Shown piece after piece: positions 1 to 6,600 of a DNA stretch of 6,766 nt. Below the pieces are notes generated by a model that saw only the letters and a program-made list of their open reading frames with translations, searched no databases and was not told the origin of the DNA. The stretch covers positions 1-6,766 of the forward strand of contig CAYXVG010000146.1 in the NCBI GenBank assembly GCA_964468205.1, read 5' to 3'. This stretch comes from CAWELS01 sp964468205 (lineage in GTDB: Bacteria > Acidobacteriota > Terriglobia > Bryobacterales > Bryobacteraceae). Made by a program: the position numbers and the translations under genes. Each line of letters starts with the position of its first letter. Within the stretch, counting starts at the first letter, position 1.

Positions 1-42
1 ACTCACCCTATCAGGATAGCTTCATGGGTAGGCGTGGCGTTG

Positions 43-170
43 TGCGGGCGGGGACAAAGCGGGCGTTTGCGGGCGGGTGAGAGCATGCGTTGTGCGGGTG
101 GGGGCAAGGGTAGGGTGATGCGGGCGCAAGCGGCGGTGGGGGTGTGCGGGCATGAGCGGCGGAGGGGGCT
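43..170. repeat. G-rich tandem array, 25-26 bp period, about 5 degenerate units
   Basis: The hexamer TGCGGG recurs at 43, 68, 93, 119 and 145, a spacing of 25, 25, 26 and 26 bp, so this is a tandem minisatellite-like array and not random G-richness. Units 4 (119-144) and 5 (145-170) match at 20 of 26 positions and share an AGCGGCGG core followed by five Gs. Units 1 and 3 share TTGTGCGGG followed by a further G run and lie exactly 50 bp apart. The unit edges are degenerate, and a weaker partial unit may precede position 43 (GGCGTTG at 36-42). The period is not a multiple of three throughout, which argues against a repetitive protein. No flanking transposase or CRISPR-like spacers are seen. Its function is unknown. 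Confidence 0.7.
46..115 (+). other. Potential G-quadruplex cluster on the plus strand
   Basis: Two independent four-tract motifs lie in the tandem array. At 96-115, four runs of at least three Gs are separated by loops of only 1, 3 and 2 bases (T, CAA, TA), a very compact canonical G-quadruplex pattern. At 46-77, five runs of three or four Gs are separated by 1, 7, 7 and 1 bases. Folding in the cell is inferred, not shown. The G-rich strand is opposite to the coding strand of the phosphatase gene to the right, so read-through transcription from that gene would use the G-rich strand as template. Confidence 0.55.
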
Positions 171-473
171 ACATCCAGTTGACGAGAGCATCTATGCCAA
201 TCCGACAGCGACACCAGCCCACCGGCAATTATTGGCTTTCGGGGAGCGGAGGACTGCCGACGCGAGACAACCTTGTGGGACTACCCGTTGCCGTGCGGCA
301 TACCGTGCGGTGTACGTGGTGTTGCGCCCAGTTCGCTGCTGGGCGACGCTATGACCGGGCTTCGCCGGTCGCGCGAAGAGGCTGGACGGCAAGGTTCGGC
401 GCGGATTCGACGGCCATACCATCGTGCCGGCGGGGGCGCATGGCATGGCCCGGAGGGGAAGCATTCAGATTGC
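171..473. other. Gene-poor stretch downstream of the phosphatase gene
   Basis: No coding sequence is supported here. Open frames on both strands cross it, but their translations are arginine-, proline- and cysteine-rich with no recognisable domain, and the longer ones simply run antisense into the phosphatase gene. Visible structure consists of a 12-bp tandem duplication starting CCGTGCGG (291-302 and 303-314, 10 of 12 matching) and the two hairpins at 325-370. I found no tRNA, no other recognisable RNA and no insertion sequence. Confidence 0.6.
325..370. other. Two adjacent perfect GC hairpins, 3' of the phosphatase gene
   Basis: The first is CGCCCAG (325-331) pairing with CTGGGCG (339-345) across a 7-base loop. 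The second is GACCGG (353-358) pairing with CCGGTC (365-370) across a 6-base loop containing TTCG. Only 7 bases separate them. They start about 100 bases past the phosphatase stop codon in the direction of its transcription. Neither has a T tract on either side, so they are not canonical intrinsic terminators. They could still stabilise a 3' end or belong to an unrecognised structured RNA. Confidence 0.4.
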
Positions 474-2315
474 TCAATTCGCGGCGAACACGGGCTGAGC
501 GTAGAGGAGCTTTCCGGTAAAGCCATCATGGAATTGGATCACTACGTGAGGACGCGGGAAAGCCACCCAGCGCTGCTCGCCGTCCGAACCGGGACTATTG
601 AAGACGTTGTTTACCTGGACAACGGTGTAAACAGGCTGCTTGCGGAATTTTCCGGGCGTGTCATCCAAGAAATACGTGGACCAGAGGATATCGCAGTCGC
701 GGTTGATAGATTCAAATACGCCGTTCGGGGGGCGGTACGCTTCGTCGCTGGCCCGGTGGTTACCGGAATTATGCGGCCCTGAGGCGAACTCCCACACACG
801 ATCCGTGATCCGGATCGCGAAACTATTGTGGAGATCCCCGGTGAGGACCATGACAGGCTTGCCAAGGGAGTCCCAGTAGCGGATCAACTGCTCACGCTCA
901 TCAACGAAGACTGTCCAGGCGTCATCCTTCTTCTCGTCAAAGGTCTCACCGCTTTGGACCAAACGCGTGCCAGGAATGTGAGGGACCATGAAATTCACCG
1001 AGGAAACCACGAAGAAGAACTCGGCATCACTTTTCGCCATTCCGTCGAGAAGCCATTTCTTCTGGCGCTGGCCAAGCATTGACAATCCGGGTTTGTCCGG
1101 TTGATCGGGCTCGTGCATGTCGCGCGAGGTGCGCGTGTCCAGGAAGAACATGTGGGCGTTGGCTATGCGGAAATCGAAGTAGGAGAGCCGGCCGACCGAA
1201 TAGGAGGCATCGCCATCGGCACGTGCGGGCGGGTGGATGCGGAGGCGGTGGCGATCGATCTTCCCGGCGATGTCGTAGACACCGGCGTTGGGGTTTCCCG
1301 GGCCCGGATCACCCTCCCAGTAATCGGGAATTCCGGCTAGGATACCGTCCCAGTGGACGTGGAGATTGGCGGCCTCATCCAGATTGAGGGACTCGAAATC
1401 GGCATCAGGATCAGTGAGGATATCGCTACCAGCCTGGAATCGGGCATGCCCGAAGTGGATGGGCTGCCGGAACAGGACGGGATTGCTCCATCCCAGGTAG
1501 TCATACCATGCCTGTACAGCGATATCGCGGAAGACGGCTTTCCGGTCCCGGCGGCCGGCGGTAGCTGTGCCGTAGACGTCATTGACAATCTCATGATCGT
1601 CAAAGGTGAAGAACGAGGGGACGTTGCGGTGCCAGGCGGCCAGCGGCTCGCCGTCTTCGAGGTAGATCTTGTAGTTCTCCCAGACGCCGACGATATTGGA
1701 GATGAGATTCACCAGGGAGGGCGTCGCGGGTGGAGGAATCTGGTTCTCTTCACGCCACGAGTCGACGGTCAGGCGGCGGCCCTTCTCATAGATCCAGTCG
1801 CCATTCAGGATGGCAAACTGGATCTGGTCCGCAATGCGCTCCAGCATCGTTCGATAGACAGGCAAGGAGGCGTCGATCCCCGGCTGGCTGTTGCCGCAAG
1901 CATACTCGAATGAGAAGTTGAACAATCCCTGCGGGTTGTGGCTGTCGTTGCGGAAACCGGCCGGATCCGGGAGCGTGGTGAAGGATCCGTCCGGTGTGGC
2001 TGCGGCGGTCTCTTTTCCTTGTGGGATCACTTGGTAGAAGTACTTGGTGTTCGGCCGCAACCCTTCGAGGAGGACCCACCCGGTGTTATCGCGGCCCGTT
2101 GAAGTATGGGCGTACGGCGAGAACGTGTCCATGGATTGCGGACTCGCTCCGTACCGCACGCGAAACTGCGCCGGCGAGCTGATTCGGGCCCACACGCCCA
2201 TGTGGTCCGATCCGGGACGGCCTAGGATGGGACCGTGCGTTAAACCGAGTGGCGTTTGGGCAACCAGCAGCGGAAACAATGAGACGAGAGAGACAAGTGG
2301 GTGTATAAATTTCAT
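474..2315 (-). CDS. phoD: PhoD-family alkaline phosphatase/phosphodiesterase, exported
   Basis: This 613-residue protein is a secreted metallophosphatase of the PhoD family, expected to hydrolyse phosphomonoesters or phosphodiesters in the periplasm or outside the cell. Residues 1-19 form a Sec-like signal peptide (hydrophobic, ending LLVA before Q20). Residues about 25-115 form the beta-sandwich PhoD N-terminal domain, from GPILGRPGSDHMGVWARI to GSFTTLP. The metallophosphatase domain follows, with hallmark motifs FEYACGNSQPG (C140), NGDWIYE (D173, Y176, E177), FTFDDHEIVND (D239, D240, H241), TGDLHNSFA (D494, H496) and SGPHNSGNH (H515). B. subtilis PhoD is known to use Cys, Asp and Tyr ligands for an Fe/Ca centre; C140 and these aspartates are the candidate equivalents. 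The ATG is preceded by AAGGA at 9-base spacing and fits the signal peptide. The length is normal for the family and the frame is intact. Oddly, no twin-arginine motif is present. The IclR gene lies 142 bp upstream on the same strand. No PhoB box is convincing. Substrate is unknown; an assignment beyond the PhoD family would be a guess. Confidence 0.93.
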   Translation of the reverse strand: MKFIHPLVSLVSLFPLLVAQTPLGLTHGPILGRPGSDHMGVWARISSPAQFRVRYGASPQSMDTFSPYAHTSTGRDNTGWVLLEGLRPNTKYFYQVIPQGKETAAATPDGSFTTLPDPAGFRNDSHNPQGLFNFSFEYACGNSQPGIDASLPVYRTMLERIADQIQFAILNGDWIYEKGRRLTVDSWREENQIPPPATPSLVNLISNIVGVWENYKIYLEDGEPLAAWHRNVPSFFTFDDHEIVNDVYGTATAGRRDRKAVFRDIAVQAWYDYLGWSNPVLFRQPIHFGHARFQAGSDILTDPDADFESLNLDEAANLHVHWDGILAGIPDYWEGDPGPGNPNAGVYDIAGKIDRHRLRIHPPARADGDASYSVGRLSYFDFRIANAHMFFLDTRTSRDMHEPDQPDKPGLSMLGQRQKKWLLDGMAKSDAEFFFVVSSVNFMVPHIPGTRLVQSGETFDEKKDDAWTVFVDEREQLIRYWDSLGKPVMVLTGDLHNSFAIRITDRVWEFASGPHNSGNHRASDEAYRPPNGVFESINRDCDILWSTYFLDDTPGKFRKQPVYTVVQVNNVFNSPGSDGEQRWVAFPRPHVVIQFHDGFTGKLLYAQPVFAAN

Positions 2316-2324
2316 AATGCAATG

Positions 2325-2329
2325 TCCTT
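2325..2329 (-). promoter_or_regulatory. Ribosome binding site of the phosphatase gene
   Basis: On the minus strand AAGGA lies 9 bases before the ATG at 2315. It supports this start, which also places the hydrophobic signal peptide directly at the N terminus. Confidence 0.65.
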
Positions 2330-2343
2330 GTAACGGGAAGCTT

Positions 2344-2437
2344 GGCGCCGAGGGCGGCCCTGCGTCCCAAAGCTGTCATGGAGTGCATTGCCCACCAGCA
2401 GATTCTGTTTGTTTCGTTTCGCTTCGCAGGCGCCGAG
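2344..2437. repeat. GGCGCCGAG repeated pair between the regulator and phosphatase genes
   Basis: The 9-mer GGCGCCGAG occurs at 2344-2352 and again at 2429-2437, 85 bp apart, inside the 142-bp gap between the two minus-strand genes. Because GGCGCC is its own reverse complement, each copy is also a small palindrome; the first extends to CTTGGCGCCGAG with one mismatched pair. The two copies bracket most of the presumed phosphatase leader. They may be binding sites for a regulator or chance in GC-rich DNA. No clear -35/-10 pair and no terminator are visible in this gap, so co-transcription with the regulator gene is possible. Confidence 0.35.
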
Positions 2438-2457
2438 CCTCATCACCCAACCCCGAT

Positions 2458-3300
2458 CTACCCTGCCGTCGCCGGCGCAAAAAGCTCCGCTAGATCATTT
2501 GCGGGCGGTCGATACCCCAGATGAACGGAGGCGCGCAGCGTCGCTTCCCGAACAAGACGGCCCAAGCGGGGGATTTCAGAGTCACAAAGAATCGCGGTTG
2601 GTCCGCTCACGCTGATCGCCGCCACAGCCTTCCTATTCCTGTCGAAAACAGGTGCGGCCACGCAACGCAAACCGGGCGAGCCTTCTTCGTCGTCCACAGC
2701 ATAGCCCCGGCCGCGAATCAGTTCCAGGTGCTCCCTCATAGCTTCGATCGTGGTGATTGTATTGTCTGTGAAGCGCTCACACTTCCGACTGAACAGCCGC
2801 ACCAAGTCCTCCTCCGTCCGGTACGCGAGTAGAGTTTTCCCAAGAGCAGTGGAGTGGACAGGGCGGCGGCCTCCTATCTCGGTACACAGATCGGCCTCCC
2901 GGGCAGGCGCGGTGCTGTGGAGATAGAGAACGAGGTCGCAGTCCCAAATACCGAGGTATGCCATCAACATCGTTTGCCGCGAGAGCCAGCCCAGCATCGT
3001 ATAGGCGGAGCGATAAGCCTCGGAGTGCCGCAGAAATCCGGCGCCAATCCAGAGAGCCTTTCCGGTGAGAAAGTACTGTCGATCTTCAGCATCCCGGGAG
3101 ATTAACCCGGCGGCAATGAGGGTGGAGACAAACCGATGCGCCGTGCCCGGTGAAGTCGATAGCCGCCGAGCGATCTCAGTCAGTGTGAGCGTGTAGGGCT
3201 CCTGCGCCAACAGTTCCATGACCTTGAGGCAACGCAATGTGGACGACATCTGCGAAGAACGCGGGGGGAGATGTTCATCATTACTGGATTCGGCTGTCAT
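2458..3300 (-). CDS. IclR-family transcriptional regulator
   Basis: This 280-residue DNA-binding regulator has the standard IclR architecture and length. Residues about 18-72 form the winged helix-turn-helix: STLRCLKVMELLAQ, then LTEIARRLSTSPGTAHRFVS as helix-turn-recognition helix, then LIAAGLISRD and a wing around DRQYFLTG. Residues about 90-265 form the ligand-binding domain, with the family signatures GGRRPVHSTALGKTLLAY (143-160) and RGYAVDDEEGSPGLRCVAAP (198-217) leading into VFDRNRKAVAAISVSGPT. IclR proteins bind DNA as dimers or tetramers and respond to small metabolites; the effector is not predictable here. I chose the ATG at 3300 because TAGGA precedes it at 8-base spacing. An in-frame ATG at 3372 would add 24 residues outside the conserved domain, has a poor ribosome site and would place the 3355-3369 palindrome inside the coding region. 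The gene is divergent from the receptor and co-directional with the phosphatase, so either or both may be targets. Confidence 0.95.
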   Translation of the reverse strand: MTAESSNDEHLPPRSSQMSSTLRCLKVMELLAQEPYTLTLTEIARRLSTSPGTAHRFVSTLIAAGLISRDAEDRQYFLTGKALWIGAGFLRHSEAYRSAYTMLGWLSRQTMLMAYLGIWDCDLVLYLHSTAPAREADLCTEIGGRRPVHSTALGKTLLAYRTEEDLVRLFSRKCERFTDNTITTIEAMREHLELIRGRGYAVDDEEGSPGLRCVAAPVFDRNRKAVAAISVSGPTAILCDSEIPRLGRLVREATLRASVHLGYRPPANDLAELFAPATAG

Positions 3301-3308
3301 CAATGGAA

Positions 3309-3313
3309 TCCTA
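3309..3313 (-). promoter_or_regulatory. Ribosome binding site deciding the IclR-family start
   Basis: On the minus strand TAGGA lies 8 bases before the ATG at 3300. Neither the upstream in-frame ATG at 3372 nor the downstream one at 3249 has a comparable purine-rich site, so this element decides the start. Confidence 0.6.
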
Positions 3314-3354
3314 CCACAGGAGCTTTTGGAATGAGCAGAAGAAATTCTTAAATA

Positions 3355-3369
3355 CAAAAGTAACTTTTG
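3355..3369. promoter_or_regulatory. Perfect 15-bp palindrome, candidate IclR-type operator
   Basis: CAAAAGT and ACTTTTG are perfect inverted arms around a single central A at 3362. A 7-bp arm, 1-bp centre, 15-bp palindrome is the geometry reported for E. coli IclR-type sites (TGGAAAT-N-ATTTCCA). The site ends 55 bases before the regulator start codon, where its own promoter should be, next to an AT-rich -10-like stretch (3343-3354). It is therefore a good candidate for autorepression. Binding is inferred, not demonstrated. Confidence 0.55.
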
Positions 3370-3470
3370 CAATGCAGGCTATCTGACCAACCCGCCTTTC
3401 CGCTTCAGTAAGACAAGCATTGAGGTGCCCAGGAAGGTGTCGTACGGGCCCCCGGCGTGGGCACTTCCAC

Positions 3471-3512
3471 CAAAGATGTCTCTTATTTTCAAAGATTTAA
3501 GCACTATCTTTG
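3471..3512. repeat. Three CAAAGAT sites: direct pair plus inverted pair
   Basis: CAAAGAT occurs at 3471-3477 and 3490-3496, a start-to-start distance of 19 bp, and its exact reverse complement ATCTTTG lies at 3506-3512 after a 9-bp spacer. The last two form a perfect 7-bp-arm inverted repeat. The arm resembles that of the 15-bp palindrome (CAAAAGT). The cluster sits roughly 140-180 bp upstream of the predicted receptor transcription start, a distance suited to an upstream activator or looping site more than to direct promoter occlusion. Confidence 0.45.
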
Positions 3513-3613
3513 TCTGTATCGGAAAGAACTAGTGGATGTGGTCGCTGAGAGAATCCCAAGACAGCAGCCGCATAGATCAAGAGAACCGTTGCATGTAAAT
3601 TGACCGATTATTC

Positions 3614-3641
3614 TTGACAGGACTTGCAGGATTGATGTAGT
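3614..3641 (+). promoter_or_regulatory. Sigma-70-type promoter for the receptor gene
   Basis: A perfect -35 hexamer TTGACA (3614-3619) is followed after 16 bp by TGTAGT (3636-3641), which matches 4 of 6 -10 positions. A TG dinucleotide one base upstream (3633-3634) makes it an extended -10. The predicted start is near 3648, giving a leader of about 43 bases before the receptor ATG. No other equally good pair was seen in the region. Confidence 0.5.
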
Positions 3642-3650
3642 CTTCTCCCA

Positions 3651-3677
3651 GCAATGCAAAAATACTTTCCGCATTGC
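3651..3677 (+). promoter_or_regulatory. Inverted repeat in the receptor gene leader
   Basis: GCAATGC (3651-3657) and GCATTGC (3671-3677) are perfect 7-bp arms around a 13-bp spacer. The element begins at about +3 relative to the predicted transcription start and ends one base before the purine-rich ribosome site. It could be an operator acting as a roadblock or a leader hairpin next to the ribosome site. A third copy of GCAATGC lies at 3369-3375, overlapping the last base of the palindrome beside the regulator gene. Confidence 0.45.
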
Positions 3678-3678
3678 G

Positions 3679-3686
3679 AAAAGGGG
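3679..3686 (+). promoter_or_regulatory. Ribosome binding site of the receptor gene
   Basis: AAAAGGGG ends 5 bases before the ATG at 3692. It is an imperfect but usable Shine-Dalgarno sequence and agrees with the signal peptide starting directly at that ATG. The next in-frame ATG (3728) would cut off the start of the signal peptide. Confidence 0.55.
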
Positions 3687-3691
3687 CCAAC

Positions 3692-6600
3692 ATGCGAACA
3701 CTTCACTTTTGCTTCGTTGCAATATTGATGGTACTGTCCGCAATCCTGGCATTCGGCCAGTTCGGCAGCGCTATTCAGGGTACCGTCACTGACACTTCTG
3801 ATGCGAGCATACCGGAGGCGCAGGTTCGTATTACGAATGTAGCGACCGGAGTTACTCGCGAGGTCAGCACCAGCGACGCAGGCTTCTACAGGGTTTCAAA
3901 CCTGGGCGCTGGGATCTACAGAATCGAAGTAGAGAAGGAGGGCTTTCGTTCGACACTGCGGGACGGCGTGGACGTCGGTATCAGCCAGGTGATCAGGGTA
4001 GACGTAACCTTGGAACTTGGTCAAATCACCGAGCAGGTGACGGTCAGCGGCAACCCGTCTCAAGTTGAGACCGAGCAAGGTCAGATTTCCGCGCGGATCG
4101 AGCAGATCCAGCTGGACCGTCTTCCGCTGAATGGCCGGAACATCTACAACCTGATTGCTCTCCAACCCGGCGTTACCGGTAGAGGCCTGAGTTCGTCCTT
4201 CGGCGTGGGTGGAGGAGCGAACGACCCATTTGCGGGGGAGGCCGGTCCGCAAGTCTCGGCTAGTGGCCAGCGCGACGACTCGAACTACTACAGCGTTAAT
4301 GACACAAGCGTGAATTCCTCGGTCCGTCCGGGCATCTCGAACCTGACGCCCAACGCCGATTCCGTGGACCAGGTTCGGGTGGTCGCGAACAACTTCTCAG
4401 CAGAGGAAGGCCGCAACACGGGAGCCCAGGTGAAGGTCATCACCAAGTCCGGCACAAACGAATTCCATGGTGGCGCATCGTACTTCTTCGCGAACAACAC
4501 TTTGTCGTCTCGCAATGTGTTCGAAGACGAGGTCTCACCGTTCCGGCGCCACGAGTTTGGATACCACATCGGCGGACCGATCATCGGCAACCGCCTGTTT
4601 TTCTTTCATTCTTATGAAGGCCTGCGTTCCGCTGGTTCCCGGGCCCAAACGTTTACCGTTGAAACCCCCGAGTTCCGGAACTTTGTGCTGAACACTCGCC
4701 CCAACACCATCGCCGCGCAGGTTCTCGACGAATTCCGGCCCGCTGCCGACCCCACATTCAACTTCCGCGATGTGGGAAGCCCGTCCCCGGGCATTGGTGA
4801 AACCGGCCCGAACGACGGTGTCATGGATATTGGCAGCGTGATCCTGGCACCGCTGCGGCGGCGCAACGGAGATCAGCTCAACGGACGCATCGATTATGAA
4901 CTGCGTCCGGGAAAAGACCGACTATACGGAATGTTCTACCGGACATCGGCTGAAACGCTCAACGGCGGTGTCCGTCCGGCATTCGACCGGCCTACCGATG
5001 AGACGACAACTTTTGCCAACGTCACCCACACGCACATTTTCAGCCCGACAGTATTGAATGAATTCCGAGCCGGGGTCATGCGGCTGGCAGGTGAACCCGC
5101 GCTCCCCCCCAGGCCCGACATCCCGTTGCTCAACGTGCCGCAAATCTCTAGTTTCTCAACCAACTTCTTTCCTACCGGATGGTTCCAAACCAACTTCCAC
5201 TACCGCGACGTGGCCACCATGATCAAGGCATCTCACACGATCAAAATCGGCGGGGAAATCAGAAGGGTTTGGACGAACTCGAGAAACACGAGTGGATTCA
5301 TTCCCCAATACCGGTTCATCTCCGTGCTGGATTTCGTCGATGATGAGCCGGATCGGATGATACGCAAGGTGGACCCAAGTACGGGCGATCCGGCGACCAA
5401 CGTGGTCGGGCTGCGTGAGTTAGAGTGGGCATTCTTCATCAATGACGATTGGAAGATTACGAGGAACCTCTCTCTGAACATCGGGCTCCGCTACGAGAAT
5501 TTCGGCACGAAGAAGGAGGTCAACGGCCTGATGAGGCAGTTCCTATACGGAACGGGGGATTCGTATCCCGCACGGATCGCCGCCGGCCGAGCAGACATTG
5601 TGGACCAGTCTCATCCATCAGACAACAATAACTTTGCACCGCGATTCGGGTTTGCCTGGGACCCGAGCGGTAAAGGGAAAACTGCAGTGCGTGGGGGCTA
5701 CGGAATTTCTTACGACCGTCTGCTGACGAATCTGAACATCCGGGACCTGCCTCCGCTTCGCGGCGACGCAACCCTGGGACCCCGGTTTGGAACCGAATTC
5801 ACGTACACTCTGGGAGATCCTTCCCGGCCATTCCTCGGTTATCCGGTTGACGAGGCCCTACGACTCGGCTTGGACGAGAATAATGGAATCCTTGGGGCAA
5901 GGGTGACGCTCGGCAATCTGTCGACCATTGACGACAACGCAAGGACATCGTACGTTCACAATTGGTTTGTTGGTGTTCAGCGTGAGATTGGGATGGGGTT
6001 CGTGGCCGAGGCGAGTTACCTCGGATCGGCTGGGCACAAACTCTACCACCACACGAACGTGAACCGGTTTCGCGGTGACCTGCAAGACGACCGGTTCGAT
6101 GGATTCAACCCCAGTTTCGAGGATGTCCACATTATCGAATCCACCGCTAATTCGATTCATCACGGGGGCACTGTCAGTTTGAAGAGGCAATTCAGAAATG
6201 GCTTCACGATCCAAGGGGCCTATACGTTTGGCAAGACCATCACCGACGCCGATGACGCCCGAGCGAGCGGCATTCACCCGGACGCCGCAGATCGGAGTAT
6301 CGACCGCAGCCTGGCCGGATTCGATGTACCTCAGAAACTGGCGATCACCGGTGTCTGGGATCTGCCGTTCCTGCGCAGCCAGTCCAATTTCGTCAGCCGT
6401 GTCTTTGGCGGATGGACATTGTCTGGATTCACGATTATGCAGACAGGGACGCCGTTCACAGTCTTCCACGGAGCTAGCTGGCCCCGGGGTGACTTCAACG
6501 CCGATGGGCAGCCAGGCGATCGTCCCAACGCGCCGGGCTCCGATGTGACGCGGGATGGGTGGAACCGGTCTCAATTCCTGAGCGGCATTTTCAGTGCCTC

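Larger units (their letters stand above)
3301..3691. other. Divergent intergenic regulatory region, 391 bp
   Basis: No gene is supported here. The region separates the regulator (left, minus strand) from the receptor (right, plus strand) and is visibly richer in A and T than the flanking genes. It holds four inverted repeats with arms of 6 or 7 bp: 3355-3369, 3490-3512, 3651-3677, and a longer-range GTGCCC/GGGCAC pair (3425-3430 with 3459-3464). It also holds one good promoter and two ribosome binding sites, listed separately. The density of symmetrical sites suggests control by more than one DNA-binding event. Confidence 0.7.

Noticed and set aside
8..19. CTATC-AG-GATAG inverted repeat at the left edge
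   Set aside because: The arms are only 5 bp, the 2-base gap is too small for a hairpin, and the context to the left is missing.
43..170. CRISPR array reading of the left-edge repeats
   Set aside because: The units abut head to tail with no unique spacers and are degenerate, so this is tandem repeat DNA.
34..520. Overlapping plus-strand open frames of 106 and 122 codons in the left gene-poor stretch
   Set aside because: Both begin in the G-rich repeat array, overlap each other in different frames, and have arginine/cysteine-rich low-complexity translations, so none is preferable as a gene.
273..782. 169-codon plus-strand open frame crossing the phosphatase 3' end
   Set aside because: More than half is antisense to the phosphatase, and the remaining translation is Arg/Gly-rich without domain similarity or a good ribosome site.
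1353..1913. 186-codon open frame on the plus strand opposite the phosphatase gene
   Set aside because: It lies wholly antisense to a well-supported PhoD coding sequence, has no recognisable domain, and is explained by codon bias of the GC-rich gene on the other strand.
2373..2379. CTGTCAT, a perfect Pho-box half-site upstream of the phosphatase gene
   Set aside because: It is on the strand opposite to the gene and has no partner half-site at 11-bp spacing on either side; a single 7-mer is not sufficient.
3300..3372. Longer IclR-family start at 3372
   Set aside because: The extra 24 residues lie outside the conserved domain, the ATG lacks a good Shine-Dalgarno site, and the extension would run over the 15-bp palindrome.
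3614..3627. Sigma-54-like promoter (TGACAG...TTGCA) at the receptor promoter
   Set aside because: The two elements are too close together (3 bp between them instead of about 5) and the GG of the -24 element is missing; the sigma-70 reading fits better.
3504..3752. 82-codon minus-strand open frame across the receptor promoter and start
   Set aside because: It overlaps the promoter, ribosome site and signal peptide codons of the receptor gene and resembles no protein.
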